Origin: Flavobacteriales bacterium
GTDB lineage: Bacteria; Bacteroidota; Bacteroidia; Flavobacteriales; UA16
DNA length: 20,398 nt
NCBI GenBank assembly: GCA_030831885.1
Contig: JAURKF010000316.1
Location: 1-20,398 of the forward strand
Reading direction: 5' to 3'
The notes below the pieces were generated by a model. The model was not told the DNA's origin and searched no databases. It saw only the letters and a program-made list of their open reading frames with translations. The position numbers and the translations under genes were made by a program. Numbering within the stretch: the first letter of the stretch is position 1; each line of letters starts with the position of its first letter. Below, piece after piece: positions 7,408 to 15,225 of this stretch.

Positions 7408-8025
7408 CTACTCTTCACCATCCATGCAGGGGCAAGGTGGCGACATAATTATCTTACAGTTGGGCAAGCCGCTCTTCAGTCGCTCCTGTGTGTCGCGGCT
7501 CATAGCGTTATTCAACACATCCAGCACCCGGAGTTTTTGCATTTCTGTGAGGCGTTCAGGATAATAGTTAATAGGGTTGTCCCAAAGCGCTAGGGTTTCT
7601 AATTCAGCCAGGCGATCAATTTCATCGGGGATCAATTCAATCAAGTTATCAGCAAGGTCAAGCACTTTGAGGTGTGTTACTGCACATATACTATGTGGAA
7701 TAGATTCTATCTCATTGTGTTGGCATTGTAATATTTGCAATGATGGAAGCTCCGAAAAGCGTTCGGGAAACTGAATAATTCTGCATTTATTCAATCGCAG
7801 CTCCTGCAGGTTCGTAAGTTGAAACAACTCATCGGGAACACTCATTAATTTTTGTTTCGATAAATCGAGCCGAAGCACTAGTTCCCTGTTTTGAAGAGCA
7901 GATTCAAGGCTCGTATAAACCTTAGCTGTATCGAGGTCCTTCAGCGTTAGCAATTGGGCATTCAACGAATGACCTATACAAACGAAGGCAAAGACCGCCG
8001 AAATATGAATCAACCTCTTAACCAT
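7408..8025 (-). CDS. Small secreted leucine-rich-repeat protein
   Basis: A 205-residue exported protein of unknown role. I chose the ATG at 8025 over the one at 8043 because it gives a clean signal peptide (MVKRLIHISAVFAFVCIGHSLNA, then Q24) without a six-residue leader. Residues about 48-173 hold five leucine-rich repeats with a regular 23-residue period: TNLQELRLNKCRIIQFPERF, PSLQILQCQHNEIESIP, THLKVLDLADNLIELIPDEI and AELETLALWDNPINYYPERL, with a divergent first unit and a C-terminal cap. The tail is short and Cys-rich (CKIIMSPPCPC). There is no T9SS tail or lipobox. The start overlaps the ribF stop by 16 bp, implying cotranscription and probably coupled translation. LRR arrays usually bind proteins; the ligand is unknown. 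Confidence 0.75.
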   Translation of the reverse strand: MVKRLIHISAVFAFVCIGHSLNAQLLTLKDLDTAKVYTSLESALQNRELVLRLDLSKQKLMSVPDELFQLTNLQELRLNKCRIIQFPERFSELPSLQILQCQHNEIESIPHSICAVTHLKVLDLADNLIELIPDEIDRLAELETLALWDNPINYYPERLTEMQKLRVLDVLNNAMSRDTQERLKSGLPNCKIIMSPPCPCMDGEE

Positions 8026-8942
8026 TGCTTCGCATTTTCGCAATCTGTTTTTATGGCCGATCTCAACACATCCACCGAAGTAAATTTCATCTCGTCGCGC
8101 AGCCTGAAAAGTAGCTCAATGGTAACCGCTTTATCATACAAATTATTGTCGAAATCGAAGATGTGTGTTTCAATGTGCACTTTATCGCTATCGCCCATTG
8201 TTGGTCTTATTCCAATATTCGTTACGCCATTAAAAGCCCCAAATGGAGTCTGTACGTGCGAAACGTAAACTCCGTTGGCCGGAATCATCTTATGTTGGAA
8301 TCCGAGCTGCAGATTTGCCGTAGGGAAGCCTATGGTGCTACCAAGCTGGCGGTTTTTAATCACTTTTCCGCTAAGGCTATATGGATGTCCGAGAAACGTA
8401 GTTGCAACCTCCATGTCACCGCGCTCAAGCGCAGAGCGAATTTTAGTTGAGCTGATTTCAATATCGTCGATCTCCAACGCCGGAATTTCCTCCACCTGAA
8501 AGCCGAATACATCCGACAGCTCTTGGAGAGTTTTAAAATCTCCCTCACGATTTCTACCAAAGCGATGGTCATGTCCTACAACTACCGTATGCGCATTAAT
8601 TCCCTTAACCAAAAAATCGCGCACATAATCAAAGGCCGAAAGCCTGGACAATTCGGAGGTAAAAGGATGCACCACCAAATGATCTAGCGCTGTCTTTGAT
8701 AGCTCTGCTATTTTTTCTTCAGGAGAAGTCAAAAGAGAAATACGGTGGTCCTCGGGGTACAACACCATTCGCGGATGAGGATAAAACGACAGAAGAACAG
8801 TTTCTCCATCGACACGCTTGGCGATCTCCGCTATTCGTTGCAACAAGGACTTGTGTCCAAGATGCACGCCGTCAAAGGTCCCAATCGTTACCACGGCGTT
8901 GCGAAAAGCTGGAAGCGAAGAAAAATCGTAGTGTACTTGCAC
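8010..8942 (-). CDS. ribF: Bifunctional riboflavin kinase / FAD synthetase
   Basis: A 310-residue RibF that phosphorylates riboflavin to FMN and adenylylates FMN to FAD. The N-terminal FAD-synthetase domain shows the nucleotidyltransferase motif GTFDGVHLGH (21-30), VVGHDHRFGRNREGD (121-135) and ISSTKIR (163-169). The C-terminal flavokinase domain shows GSTIGFPTANL (201-211), NGVYVSHV (223-230), GVTNIGIRPTM (239-249) and E258 in IETHIFDF. The start codon is GTG at 8942. An in-frame TAA lies two codons upstream, and the sequence from here matches the usual family N-terminus. The LRR gene overlaps its 3' end by 16 bp. Confidence 0.95.
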   Translation of the reverse strand: MQVHYDFSSLPAFRNAVVTIGTFDGVHLGHKSLLQRIAEIAKRVDGETVLLSFYPHPRMVLYPEDHRISLLTSPEEKIAELSKTALDHLVVHPFTSELSRLSAFDYVRDFLVKGINAHTVVVGHDHRFGRNREGDFKTLQELSDVFGFQVEEIPALEIDDIEISSTKIRSALERGDMEVATTFLGHPYSLSGKVIKNRQLGSTIGFPTANLQLGFQHKMIPANGVYVSHVQTPFGAFNGVTNIGIRPTMGDSDKVHIETHIFDFDNNLYDKAVTIELLFRLRDEMKFTSVDVLRSAIKTDCENAKQWLRG

Positions 8943-8960
8943 GGTTTATAAGCGCTGGAG

Positions 8961-8968
8961 CAAAAGTA
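8961..8968 (-). promoter_or_regulatory. Candidate ribF promoter -7 element
   Basis: On the minus strand TACTTTTG is a perfect TAnnTTTG, ending 18 bp before the ribF GTG. A TTG lies 22 bp upstream of it (8991-8993, inside the T-run of the neighbouring terminator), within the TTG-N17-23-TAnnTTTG spacing described for Flavobacterium. This is one of the better promoter candidates in the window. Confidence 0.5.
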
Positions 8969-8984
8969 GTTGAAGGATTGGGTA

Positions 8985-9017
8985 CTAAAACAAAAAGGCT
9001 CCCTTGGGGAGCCCTTT
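8985..9017 (-). terminator. Intrinsic terminator of the 9035-11050 gene
   Basis: On the minus strand, 21 bp after the stop codon, a 7-bp perfect stem (GGCTCCC / GGGAGCC, 8997-9013) with a 3-nt loop is followed by TTTTTGTTTT. An A-rich stretch precedes the stem. This is a classical rho-independent terminator, separating the T9SS cargo gene from ribF. Confidence 0.85.
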
Positions 9018-9034
9018 GTTTATCTTAAAAAATA

Positions 9035-11050
9035 TTATCGCGTCACATTGAATTGTCGACTAAACATCTTTTCACCTTCAACCACAAGGTTAAAGATGTA
9101 GTTACCCGCAGGGTAATCGCTCACATTCAAATTGAATAGATTATCACCCTGACTGTGTAAACCAATATTGTCGAAGGTTACGAGCTTACCTTGAATGTCG
9201 CGCACTTCGTAAGCTATATACGATGCTGCCTTCAAATTAAATCGAATTTGCGCGTTGCTTGTTGCGGGATTGGGGCTGATAGCAAAGTCTGTGATGTACT
9301 CAGCCTCTTCTTCCACGCTTACAAATTCATTCAACACAAGGCGGATTGCAGGTGTTGCATCCGTGAGAAAGCTTACACCGAAGAACCACAAAAATTCACC
9401 CGCTGTAGTTGTTTCGGCCCAATATCCTGTGCTGAAGTCTGAGTCAACTTCGTCAATTGCTTTAATGGCCAGCTCTTGCTCGGTTGCGAATTCGGTTTGA
9501 ATGCCTGCAAAATAGCTCGTTCCCTCAACCAATTCGACCGCTTGTTCGAATGAGAGGTAGATGGGAAATTGCTGAGATGCTCCGGTAGGCACATAGAATG
9601 GCTGCACCTCATATTCACCATATGCCACATAATCGGCATCGCTCAAATTATAATCGGTGTTGCGTTGGAGCAATAAAATATTAAATGGACAATAGTCGTC
9701 TGTAGAGTTATCGAAACGAATACTGAGACCACCCGCTGTGGAGCCCGGATTAAAACAGGTGAGATAACTTCCGTAGCCGGTCGAAGCATACGGATCAGCA
9801 GCAGTACCCGACCCTATGAATGGAGTCATCTCTGTATTGATAAGCGCGGGATCATCATGACCATACTCACCATCAACAACCAGGAATTTTTTGGTGAGCG
9901 TATTGTTCGCGGGTGACTCATCAGTACCATTGTATGTAATGGTTGTACGCACGAAGTACGTTCCTGCTTCTGAAGGTGCCCATTGAGTTTGCAGGAACAA
10001 TGTATCAATAGCATCACCCGGTGTTGGGCTTTCAGCGTTCGAGAAGGCAAACACTGATTCAGTAACAGTAGCCAACACATTCGTTTGAGATGCATCGAGC
10101 ACTTCTGCAGTTACAATAGCATTCTGAGTAATAGTTCCCAGGTTTTCATACATGGTTCCGATTACCAATCCACCCATGGATGGATCAATTGCCTGTTCAA
10201 GTGCAAGGCAACGATATTCATAGTCGGCGAAAATGTCCCCGTTAGTTACTTGCAATACACGTAGATCGTTTTGAATCGGATTTTCATAGGCGCGTATATC
10301 ATCGATTCCCCAGAAATAGTGCGAGTGACTTGAATTACCATTGGGCTGCCAGCCGAAGCGGAAAATAACAAAGCTCTGTCCGGCTGCTGCCGCTGAAATA
10401 TCAACTGTTGTTACCAATGGATTTGCTGAAGCATCGTTTGCCCCACCATTAAAAGAAGGCGCTGCATCATATACTGTCCATGACAATCCCCCATCATTAC
10501 TTACCTCCAATACAAATGGTTTATCATCGGCACAGCAATAACGGAACGCTTGCTGAAACTCGAGAATAACGCTGGCGGCCGAGCTGAAGTCAACAGGGGG
10601 AGAGATAAGGTAACCACTTACATCTTCTGCCGGGTTGGTTGCAGTAATTTCACCACCCTGATAAAAATCTGCATCAAAAATTACCCAACCATTATCTGCT
10701 GTTGATGAATTCAGAGCCTGACCCGGATCAGAATAAGCTCCTGCAGGACTGTTTGCATCTGCCATCATCCAAATAGAGTTACCACCGGTGTCTTCGAATG
10801 TCCAGGCGCCATTGGTTCCTTGACCCAACAAGCCATTGCTGAAGTCTTCATTGAACACATCGCGATTTGCGCTCACCTGCAAGGAAGAGAGCGAAAGCGA
10901 TCCTTCAAAACGAGCGCGTTCAGTCTCTTCAGCTGTTGCGACACGAGGCACTTCTCCTGTGCGCGGGCGAGCTGTGCTAATAGATTTATGCTGTGCCAAT
11001 GCAACTGTGGCAGACAACAACACCATAGACAAGGTAAAAATTTGTTTCAT
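9035..11050 (-). CDS. T9SS type A sorting domain-containing secreted protein
   Basis: A 671-residue cargo of the type IX secretion system. The signal peptide is MKQIFTLSMVLLSATVALA (cleavage before Q20). After a linker comes a cleaved-adhesin / choice-of-anchor-like jelly-roll domain (about 64-257) with NEDFSNG, GYLISPPVDFSSAASVILEF, a CC pair at 172-173 and YFWGIDDIRAYE. A CARDB-like domain follows (about 262-400; DLRVLQV, APSEAGTYFVRTTITY), then an all-beta region. The tail from about residue 589 (FAISPNPATSN, PAGNYIFNLVVEGEK, RQFNVTR) is a type A sorting domain recognised by the T9SS for export and surface attachment or release. No catalytic motif is visible. The upstream gene has the same architecture, and its terminator separates the two. 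No clear promoter element is seen upstream. Confidence 0.88.
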   Translation of the reverse strand: MKQIFTLSMVLLSATVALAQHKSISTARPRTGEVPRVATAEETERARFEGSLSLSSLQVSANRDVFNEDFSNGLLGQGTNGAWTFEDTGGNSIWMMADANSPAGAYSDPGQALNSSTADNGWVIFDADFYQGGEITATNPAEDVSGYLISPPVDFSSAASVILEFQQAFRYCCADDKPFVLEVSNDGGLSWTVYDAAPSFNGGANDASANPLVTTVDISAAAAGQSFVIFRFGWQPNGNSSHSHYFWGIDDIRAYENPIQNDLRVLQVTNGDIFADYEYRCLALEQAIDPSMGGLVIGTMYENLGTITQNAIVTAEVLDASQTNVLATVTESVFAFSNAESPTPGDAIDTLFLQTQWAPSEAGTYFVRTTITYNGTDESPANNTLTKKFLVVDGEYGHDDPALINTEMTPFIGSGTAADPYASTGYGSYLTCFNPGSTAGGLSIRFDNSTDDYCPFNILLLQRNTDYNLSDADYVAYGEYEVQPFYVPTGASQQFPIYLSFEQAVELVEGTSYFAGIQTEFATEQELAIKAIDEVDSDFSTGYWAETTTAGEFLWFFGVSFLTDATPAIRLVLNEFVSVEEEAEYITDFAISPNPATSNAQIRFNLKAASYIAYEVRDIQGKLVTFDNIGLHSQGDNLFNLNVSDYPAGNYIFNLVVEGEKMFSRQFNVTR

Positions 11051-11140
11051 GCAATTATTGGATTTTTCAGCGGTGAAATTAAGACATTCTGCACTTTACA
11101 TACCATCACACGCGCAAGTTCCCTTCCTACTTGAGCATTA

Positions 11141-11174
11141 AATAAAAAAGCCGCCCTCTAGGAGGACGGCTTTT
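11141..11174 (-). terminator. Intrinsic terminator of the 11195-13045 gene
   Basis: In minus-strand RNA a 9-bp stem (GCCGTCCTC / GAGGGCGGC, 11150-11170) with a CTA loop pairs fully, with one U-G wobble, and is followed by TTTTTTATTT. On the plus strand the same position would be a C-A mismatch, so the structure favours the minus-strand transcript. It lies 20 bp after the stop codon. Confidence 0.85.
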
Positions 11175-11194
11175 GAATAGGAATTAACCTAATA

Positions 11195-13045
11195 TTATTG
11201 AACGGTCACAAGCTGTGTAGTTGAAGCGTTGGCCGAATTTACACGCACGGTGTAAACTCCTTTTGCCAATGCAGACACATCAACTGTAGTGTTCATGTTA
11301 AAACGCTTGGTTTCAACCAATGCTCCTACGCTATCGAAAACCTCTACTGAGAAGTTTTCGCGCTGGTTGGTAGCAATAGTGATGATGCCATTAGCAACCG
11401 GATTTGGATAGATGTTAACACCTTCCAATTCAGCGACTACCTCTTCCTCCACGGATGACGTTGGATCGAAGTTCAATTGGATTGCAAACGCGTTACCATT
11501 CGAATAAACGGTTCCATCGCTAGGCAGATAAATCAAGCTTGCACCACCGGGCTGTGGTACTGTCAAATCATCCAGAATACGAATGTCGTTTGCATTTCCG
11601 TTGCTGAATAATGCAGCACTAACGTAGTATCCGTTTGGATCAAGTGTCAATGGATCAACCAATGGAATGTTTACGAAACCGGCCGCAACATCAGCCTCAG
11701 TAAGGGTGTACTGCTCGCTATAGCCCAGCGCGTTATCTACAACATCGCTGAAAATATCAAGTGTATCGTGAACTTGAATAAGAATGTCACCACCTGCTAC
11801 TGTAGTGCTGGTAAGCTCTACGCGCACGCTGATCAGATTCGCCGACTCTTCAATTTCATAGTAAGTCATGCACATAATTTCATCAGCATTGTCGGTGAAA
11901 CTATTTGTACCCAAAGAGCTGAATACTTCAGTACCTGCAGGATGCACACCGATGCCGTCCATTGAATAAATTCCGGTAGGTGCTGTTACTTCGTAGTAAC
12001 GCAGCGCAGCATCATTTGATGGGTCACCATCCGTTGCTGTTTGGTCGCTTGTCACAGAATAATTTACATTATGCAGACCCAAAGCAGCGGCTGTGGCTAC
12101 ATAGTCATCTACCAACATAGTGTCACCTGGAAGAAGTTCGGCTTGTGTGAAGGTATTAACTGTTCCGTCCATATCAACGCTAACAATTACGTTTGTCATA
12201 GCCTCATATCCAAGGTTCTTTACCATACAACCTACATTCATTTCAGCAGGAAGTTGGTTTTGTGGAATGCGAGCATACTCTTCGCCTGTTCCTGTAGAAG
12301 AAACATATGCATTGAAGATTTTAGCATCGTGCTGATACTGCTCATAAATCTGTACATCATCGATATACCAAGCATATCCCCAAATACCAGTAAACTGGAA
12401 GCGCACCCATACCTGAGAGGCACCACCGGCAATTTCGCTGATGTTGAAGCTACGCACAGTTGGGTTACCGGGAGAAACGCTTTGGGTTAATTCGCCATCT
12501 TCCCAAACGCGGTAAACGCCAGGAATTCCGCTAATGTCCAACGTAGGATCATCGAGTGTTGGGAAAGTGCCATCAGTGCTGATTACCAACCATGTTTGCT
12601 CATCCGTGAAACGGCGGTACTGAGTTTGGAACTCAAGAATTACGTTGGGATAAGCTGAAAGGTCGATAGGAGTAGCTGTAGTAATATGAGGCTGCTCATA
12701 CGCTACGCCAGCAGAGTTGTTGAAACCATCCGAATTGTACATAGCGTAACCATTTCCTGCGGTGGTGCTCTCAATAGCGGGTGTTCCGTATTGCCCGGCA
12801 CTAACTAATCCCGTCCCGATTTCGAAATCGGAATTAAATGTTCCATCATGAGCGATAATCCAGTTGGATGGTGCAGAAAAATCATCTTGCCAGATGATGT
12901 CGCGGTCTGTGCTTACAGCCCCGCTGTTGTTGCGGTTTTGAAACTCTTGGTACTGCACTTTGCGTGGAGCAGGAGCCATGCTGCTTTGAGCCTGGGCTAC
13001 TACACAGCTCAACATTACAAGAGCAAATGAGTAAATTTTCTTCAT
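11195..13045 (-). CDS. T9SS type A sorting domain-containing secreted protein, paralogue of the neighbour
   Basis: A 616-residue T9SS cargo protein. The signal peptide is MKKIYSFALVMLSCVVAQA (cleavage before Q20 or S21). A jelly-roll domain (about 48-236) has WQDDFSAPSNW, PIDLSAYPNVILEFQ, WVRFQFTG and YAWYIDDVQIYE. A CARDB-like segment follows (about 238-345; VGCMVKNLGYEAMTNV), then another all-beta domain. The C-terminal sorting domain from about 545 has IYPNPVANG, VEVFDSVGALV and LAKGVYTVRV. Domain order and several phrases match the 9035-11050 protein, so an old tandem duplication is likely. No protease or glycosidase motif is seen; adhesion or a structural surface role is only a guess. 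It has its own candidate promoter and terminator. Confidence 0.87.
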   Translation of the reverse strand: MKKIYSFALVMLSCVVAQAQSSMAPAPRKVQYQEFQNRNNSGAVSTDRDIIWQDDFSAPSNWIIAHDGTFNSDFEIGTGLVSAGQYGTPAIESTTAGNGYAMYNSDGFNNSAGVAYEQPHITTATPIDLSAYPNVILEFQTQYRRFTDEQTWLVISTDGTFPTLDDPTLDISGIPGVYRVWEDGELTQSVSPGNPTVRSFNISEIAGGASQVWVRFQFTGIWGYAWYIDDVQIYEQYQHDAKIFNAYVSSTGTGEEYARIPQNQLPAEMNVGCMVKNLGYEAMTNVIVSVDMDGTVNTFTQAELLPGDTMLVDDYVATAAALGLHNVNYSVTSDQTATDGDPSNDAALRYYEVTAPTGIYSMDGIGVHPAGTEVFSSLGTNSFTDNADEIMCMTYYEIEESANLISVRVELTSTTVAGGDILIQVHDTLDIFSDVVDNALGYSEQYTLTEADVAAGFVNIPLVDPLTLDPNGYYVSAALFSNGNANDIRILDDLTVPQPGGASLIYLPSDGTVYSNGNAFAIQLNFDPTSSVEEEVVAELEGVNIYPNPVANGIITIATNQRENFSVEVFDSVGALVETKRFNMNTTVDVSALAKGVYTVRVNSANASTTQLVTVQ

Positions 13046-13080
13046 TGAATTGTGATTTTAAAGGTCAATTAATTGGTCGC

Positions 13081-13088
13081 CAAATATA
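13081..13088 (-). promoter_or_regulatory. Candidate promoter -7 element for the 11195-13045 gene
   Basis: On the minus strand TATATTTG is a perfect TAnnTTTG, 35 bp before the ATG at 13045, in the 91-bp gap after tatC. It would give a leader of about 25-30 nt. No TTG is found at 17-23 bp upstream; the nearest is 28 bp away. Confidence 0.45.
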
Positions 13089-13136
13089 AAAACACAGCGA
13101 ACATACACAGATGATACAAAACAGAAATTGATTTCC

Positions 13137-13940
13137 CTACCCCGCCGCACGTTTTTCAGCGCGGGCGGCAACGATAATACTCAGCTCATACAGCAGCAGA
13201 ATGGGAAGCGAAACGAGTATCTGGCTGGTAACATCAGGGGGGGTAATTACTGCCGCAACAATAAGGTTCACCACGAATGCATGCTTTCGATACTTGCGCA
13301 AGAAGGCGGCGGTAACAACACCTAGCCGACTTAGAAAATAAATCACGACAGGTAGCTGAAATACAAGCCCGGTTCCAAATACAAGTGAGGTTGTCAACTT
13401 TAAGTATGACAACAGCGTTGGGTTATTCTCTACATCCCCAAACGTGTAATTAGCCAAAAACTGAATACTCAGCGGAGCTAACAGGTAGTAGCCAAACAAA
13501 ACTCCTGAAAAAAAGAGGAGCGATATATAGAAGACAATGCCTCTAACAGCGTTCGTTTCTTTGCTTTTTAAGCCAGGGCGGATAAATCTCCAAAACTGCC
13601 ATACCACAAAAGGAAAAGCCAAAATAAGACCGCTTACGATGCATACCATTATATCAGCGTTCATGTTGCCACCCATTGTGGTGCTTTGCAACTTGAGGTT
13701 GGGGGGATCAAGGCACAATTGATCATCGAGCCCCATAGCGTGGGACCAATGACAAAATGCACGATAGGTCACAAAGTCGGGCTTTCGCGGACCCATAATG
13801 AGTTCGTCAACCACAAAGTCGTGGTAAATAACCACAATAATTATCCCCACAATAACGCCAATGACCGACCAGAATAGTCGGCGCCTCAGCTCTTCGAGGT
13901 GTTCAAGGAAAGACATATCTTTAGGTTGTTCGGCCACCAT
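13137..13940 (-). CDS. tatC: Sec-independent (twin-arginine) protein translocase subunit TatC
   Basis: A 267-residue polytopic inner-membrane protein, the subunit that binds twin-arginine signal peptides of folded substrates. The conserved cytosolic N-terminus is MSFLEHLEELRRRL (9-22), followed by six hydrophobic segments at about 24-39, 96-116, 133-155, 180-204, 220-233 and 238-257. FWRFIRPGLKSKE (116-128) and TPPDVTSQ (233-240) are family hallmarks. The first periplasmic loop (about 41-95) is long and contains two cysteines (C63, C76). The start codon overlaps the kdsD stop by one base (TAATG), so translation is probably coupled. No tatA/tatB is in the window. Confidence 0.95.
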   Translation of the reverse strand: MVAEQPKDMSFLEHLEELRRRLFWSVIGVIVGIIIVVIYHDFVVDELIMGPRKPDFVTYRAFCHWSHAMGLDDQLCLDPPNLKLQSTTMGGNMNADIMVCIVSGLILAFPFVVWQFWRFIRPGLKSKETNAVRGIVFYISLLFFSGVLFGYYLLAPLSIQFLANYTFGDVENNPTLLSYLKLTTSLVFGTGLVFQLPVVIYFLSRLGVVTAAFLRKYRKHAFVVNLIVAAVITPPDVTSQILVSLPILLLYELSIIVAARAEKRAAG

Positions 13941-14908
13941 TAAAAAATCCCCTCCTTCAGGATGTCGTGTAAATGAACAATGCCTTTGTATTTGCCTTTT
14001 TCAAGGACAATAAGAGTTGTGATATTGTGCTTTTCCATTACTTGAAAAGCCTCTACGGCAAGAGCGGTTGACTCGATGGTTTTAGGTGATTTACCCATGA
14101 TGTCTGAGGCTTTCAATTTGCCAATGTCATTCCGGCTCTCGAGCATTCGACGGATATCACCATCTGTAATTACTCCTACAACATTCGTCCTGTCGAGCAC
14201 AACAGTCGCGCCCAATCGCTTCGAACTAATCTCTACAATAACAGTTCGCACAGGGGTCGATACAGTAACCGCGGGTTTGGCATCAGTTCCAACAAGATCA
14301 CCAATTCGCGTATATAGTTTCTTTCCCAGGGCACCTCCAGGATGAACCCTTGCAAAATCGCCGGCGGTAAATCCACGCTGTTCCATAAGAGCTACAGCCA
14401 GCGCATCGCCCATGGCCAACTGCACCGTTGTGCTAACAGTAGGTGCCAAATTATTGGGGCAGGCCTCAGCCGAAATGGGTGTAAACAACACGTGATCAGC
14501 ATGCCTGAAGAGAAAGCTCTTTTCATTTCCAACCATTGCTATGAGGGGTATCCCCATACTCTTTACTAATGGTGCAAGCATTTTAATTTCCGGAGAATCG
14601 CCGCTTTTCGAAATACACAACACGCAATCATGTTTTTGAATCGTACCAAGATCACCATGAATTGCATCAGCCGCATGCATAAAAACAGCAGGTTGACCTG
14701 TGCTAATTAGAGTGGCTACCATTTTTTGCGCAATGTTTCCACTTTTTCCGATTCCCGTAACCACCAGCCTTCCCTTGCTGCGCAAAAGCAATTTTACCAC
14801 TTGCTCAAAACGACTATCTATTGAATTACACTGATGCAATAAAGCCTCTCCTTCAAGCTGAAGGGTGCGCATTGCAGATGTAATTATCGTTGATTGTTTT
14901 TTGCCCAT
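13940..14908 (-). CDS. kdsD: Arabinose-5-phosphate isomerase, KpsF/GutQ family (SIS plus two CBS domains)
   Basis: A 322-residue enzyme converting ribulose-5-phosphate to arabinose-5-phosphate, the entry step of KDO synthesis for lipopolysaccharide. I chose the ATG at 14908 over 14962 because it gives the usual KdsD length and N-terminus, and because the candidate promoter lies between the two. The SIS domain (about 35-180) has VVTGIGKSGNIAQKMVATL and ISKSGDSPEI. The catalytic-site segment FARVHPGGALGKKL is at 185-198. Two CBS domains follow (about 202-258 and 265-322), with GVITDGDIRR and GIVHLHDILK. CBS pairs commonly bind nucleotides or sugar nucleotides for regulation. tatC is coupled through a TAATG overlap. 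GutQ-type use cannot be excluded by sequence, but the core-gene setting favours KDO synthesis. Confidence 0.92.
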   Translation of the reverse strand: MGKKQSTIITSAMRTLQLEGEALLHQCNSIDSRFEQVVKLLLRSKGRLVVTGIGKSGNIAQKMVATLISTGQPAVFMHAADAIHGDLGTIQKHDCVLCISKSGDSPEIKMLAPLVKSMGIPLIAMVGNEKSFLFRHADHVLFTPISAEACPNNLAPTVSTTVQLAMGDALAVALMEQRGFTAGDFARVHPGGALGKKLYTRIGDLVGTDAKPAVTVSTPVRTVIVEISSKRLGATVVLDRTNVVGVITDGDIRRMLESRNDIGKLKASDIMGKSPKTIESTALAVEAFQVMEKHNITTLIVLEKGKYKGIVHLHDILKEGIF

Positions 14909-15225
14909 GAAAAAATCTTGTCGCAAAGATGCACTCTTTGCGGCTTTTGTCGAATCAATCAAACCGGTTCAATTATTATCGTGTGCTCCGACCATTGAAC
15001 AAAACTCTCATTCACTATTTTATTGTAAATAAACGACCTCATCCTAAAACCCAATAAAATCAAGTATTTCAGGCTTTCTTCACAAGCGAAAAAAGATTTT
15101 TTTGTTCGCGAATTCAATGCTACATTCGCTTCCCTTTTTTTCAAGGGGGGTCGTCCCGGGATATTTCAACCGATACCCGGGTAGTTTAAAACTTAAAGCA
15201 AGAGACCAGAGAAACCTGTATCTAT
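14909..15225. other. Divergent kdsD/recQ spacer with candidate hairpins, no gene seen
   Basis: This 317-bp AT-rich gap separates the two start codons. On the recQ side TACATTCG (15121-15128, 7 of 8 to TAnnTTTG) lies 16 bp after a TTG. Downstream of it three inverted repeats follow: CCCTT/AAGGG (15132-15147), CCCGGGATA/TACCCGGG with one bulged A (15155-15181), and AGTTTAAAACT (15183-15193). Another inverted repeat, GCGAA/TTCGC around an A/T-rich loop, is at 15086-15109. No open frame here has coding character and I recognise no known RNA family. Confidence 0.5.
14924..14931 (-). promoter_or_regulatory. Candidate kdsD promoter -7 element
   Basis: On the minus strand CATCTTTG followed by C matches TAnnTTTG at 7 of 8 positions, 15 bp before the chosen kdsD ATG. 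A TTG lies 24 bp upstream. Its position downstream of the alternative ATG at 14962 supports the shorter protein. Confidence 0.4.

Noticed and set aside
7300..8968. FMN riboswitch upstream of ribF
   Set aside because: The space between the terminator and the ribF start is about 42 bp, too short for the aptamer, and its conserved sequence is absent.
13007..13045. Cysteine in the signal peptide of the second T9SS protein (MLSC) as a lipobox
   Set aside because: The -3 residue is Met and a good signal peptidase I site follows at AQA-Q. A T9SS tail is present.
14908..14962. Longer kdsD start at 14962
   Set aside because: The 18 extra residues are not typical of the family, and a -7-like promoter element lies inside them.
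14959..15144. 61-codon open frame on the minus strand in the kdsD/recQ spacer
   Set aside because: It has no family resemblance, lies in AT-rich DNA upstream of the kdsD promoter candidate, and would be a chance frame.
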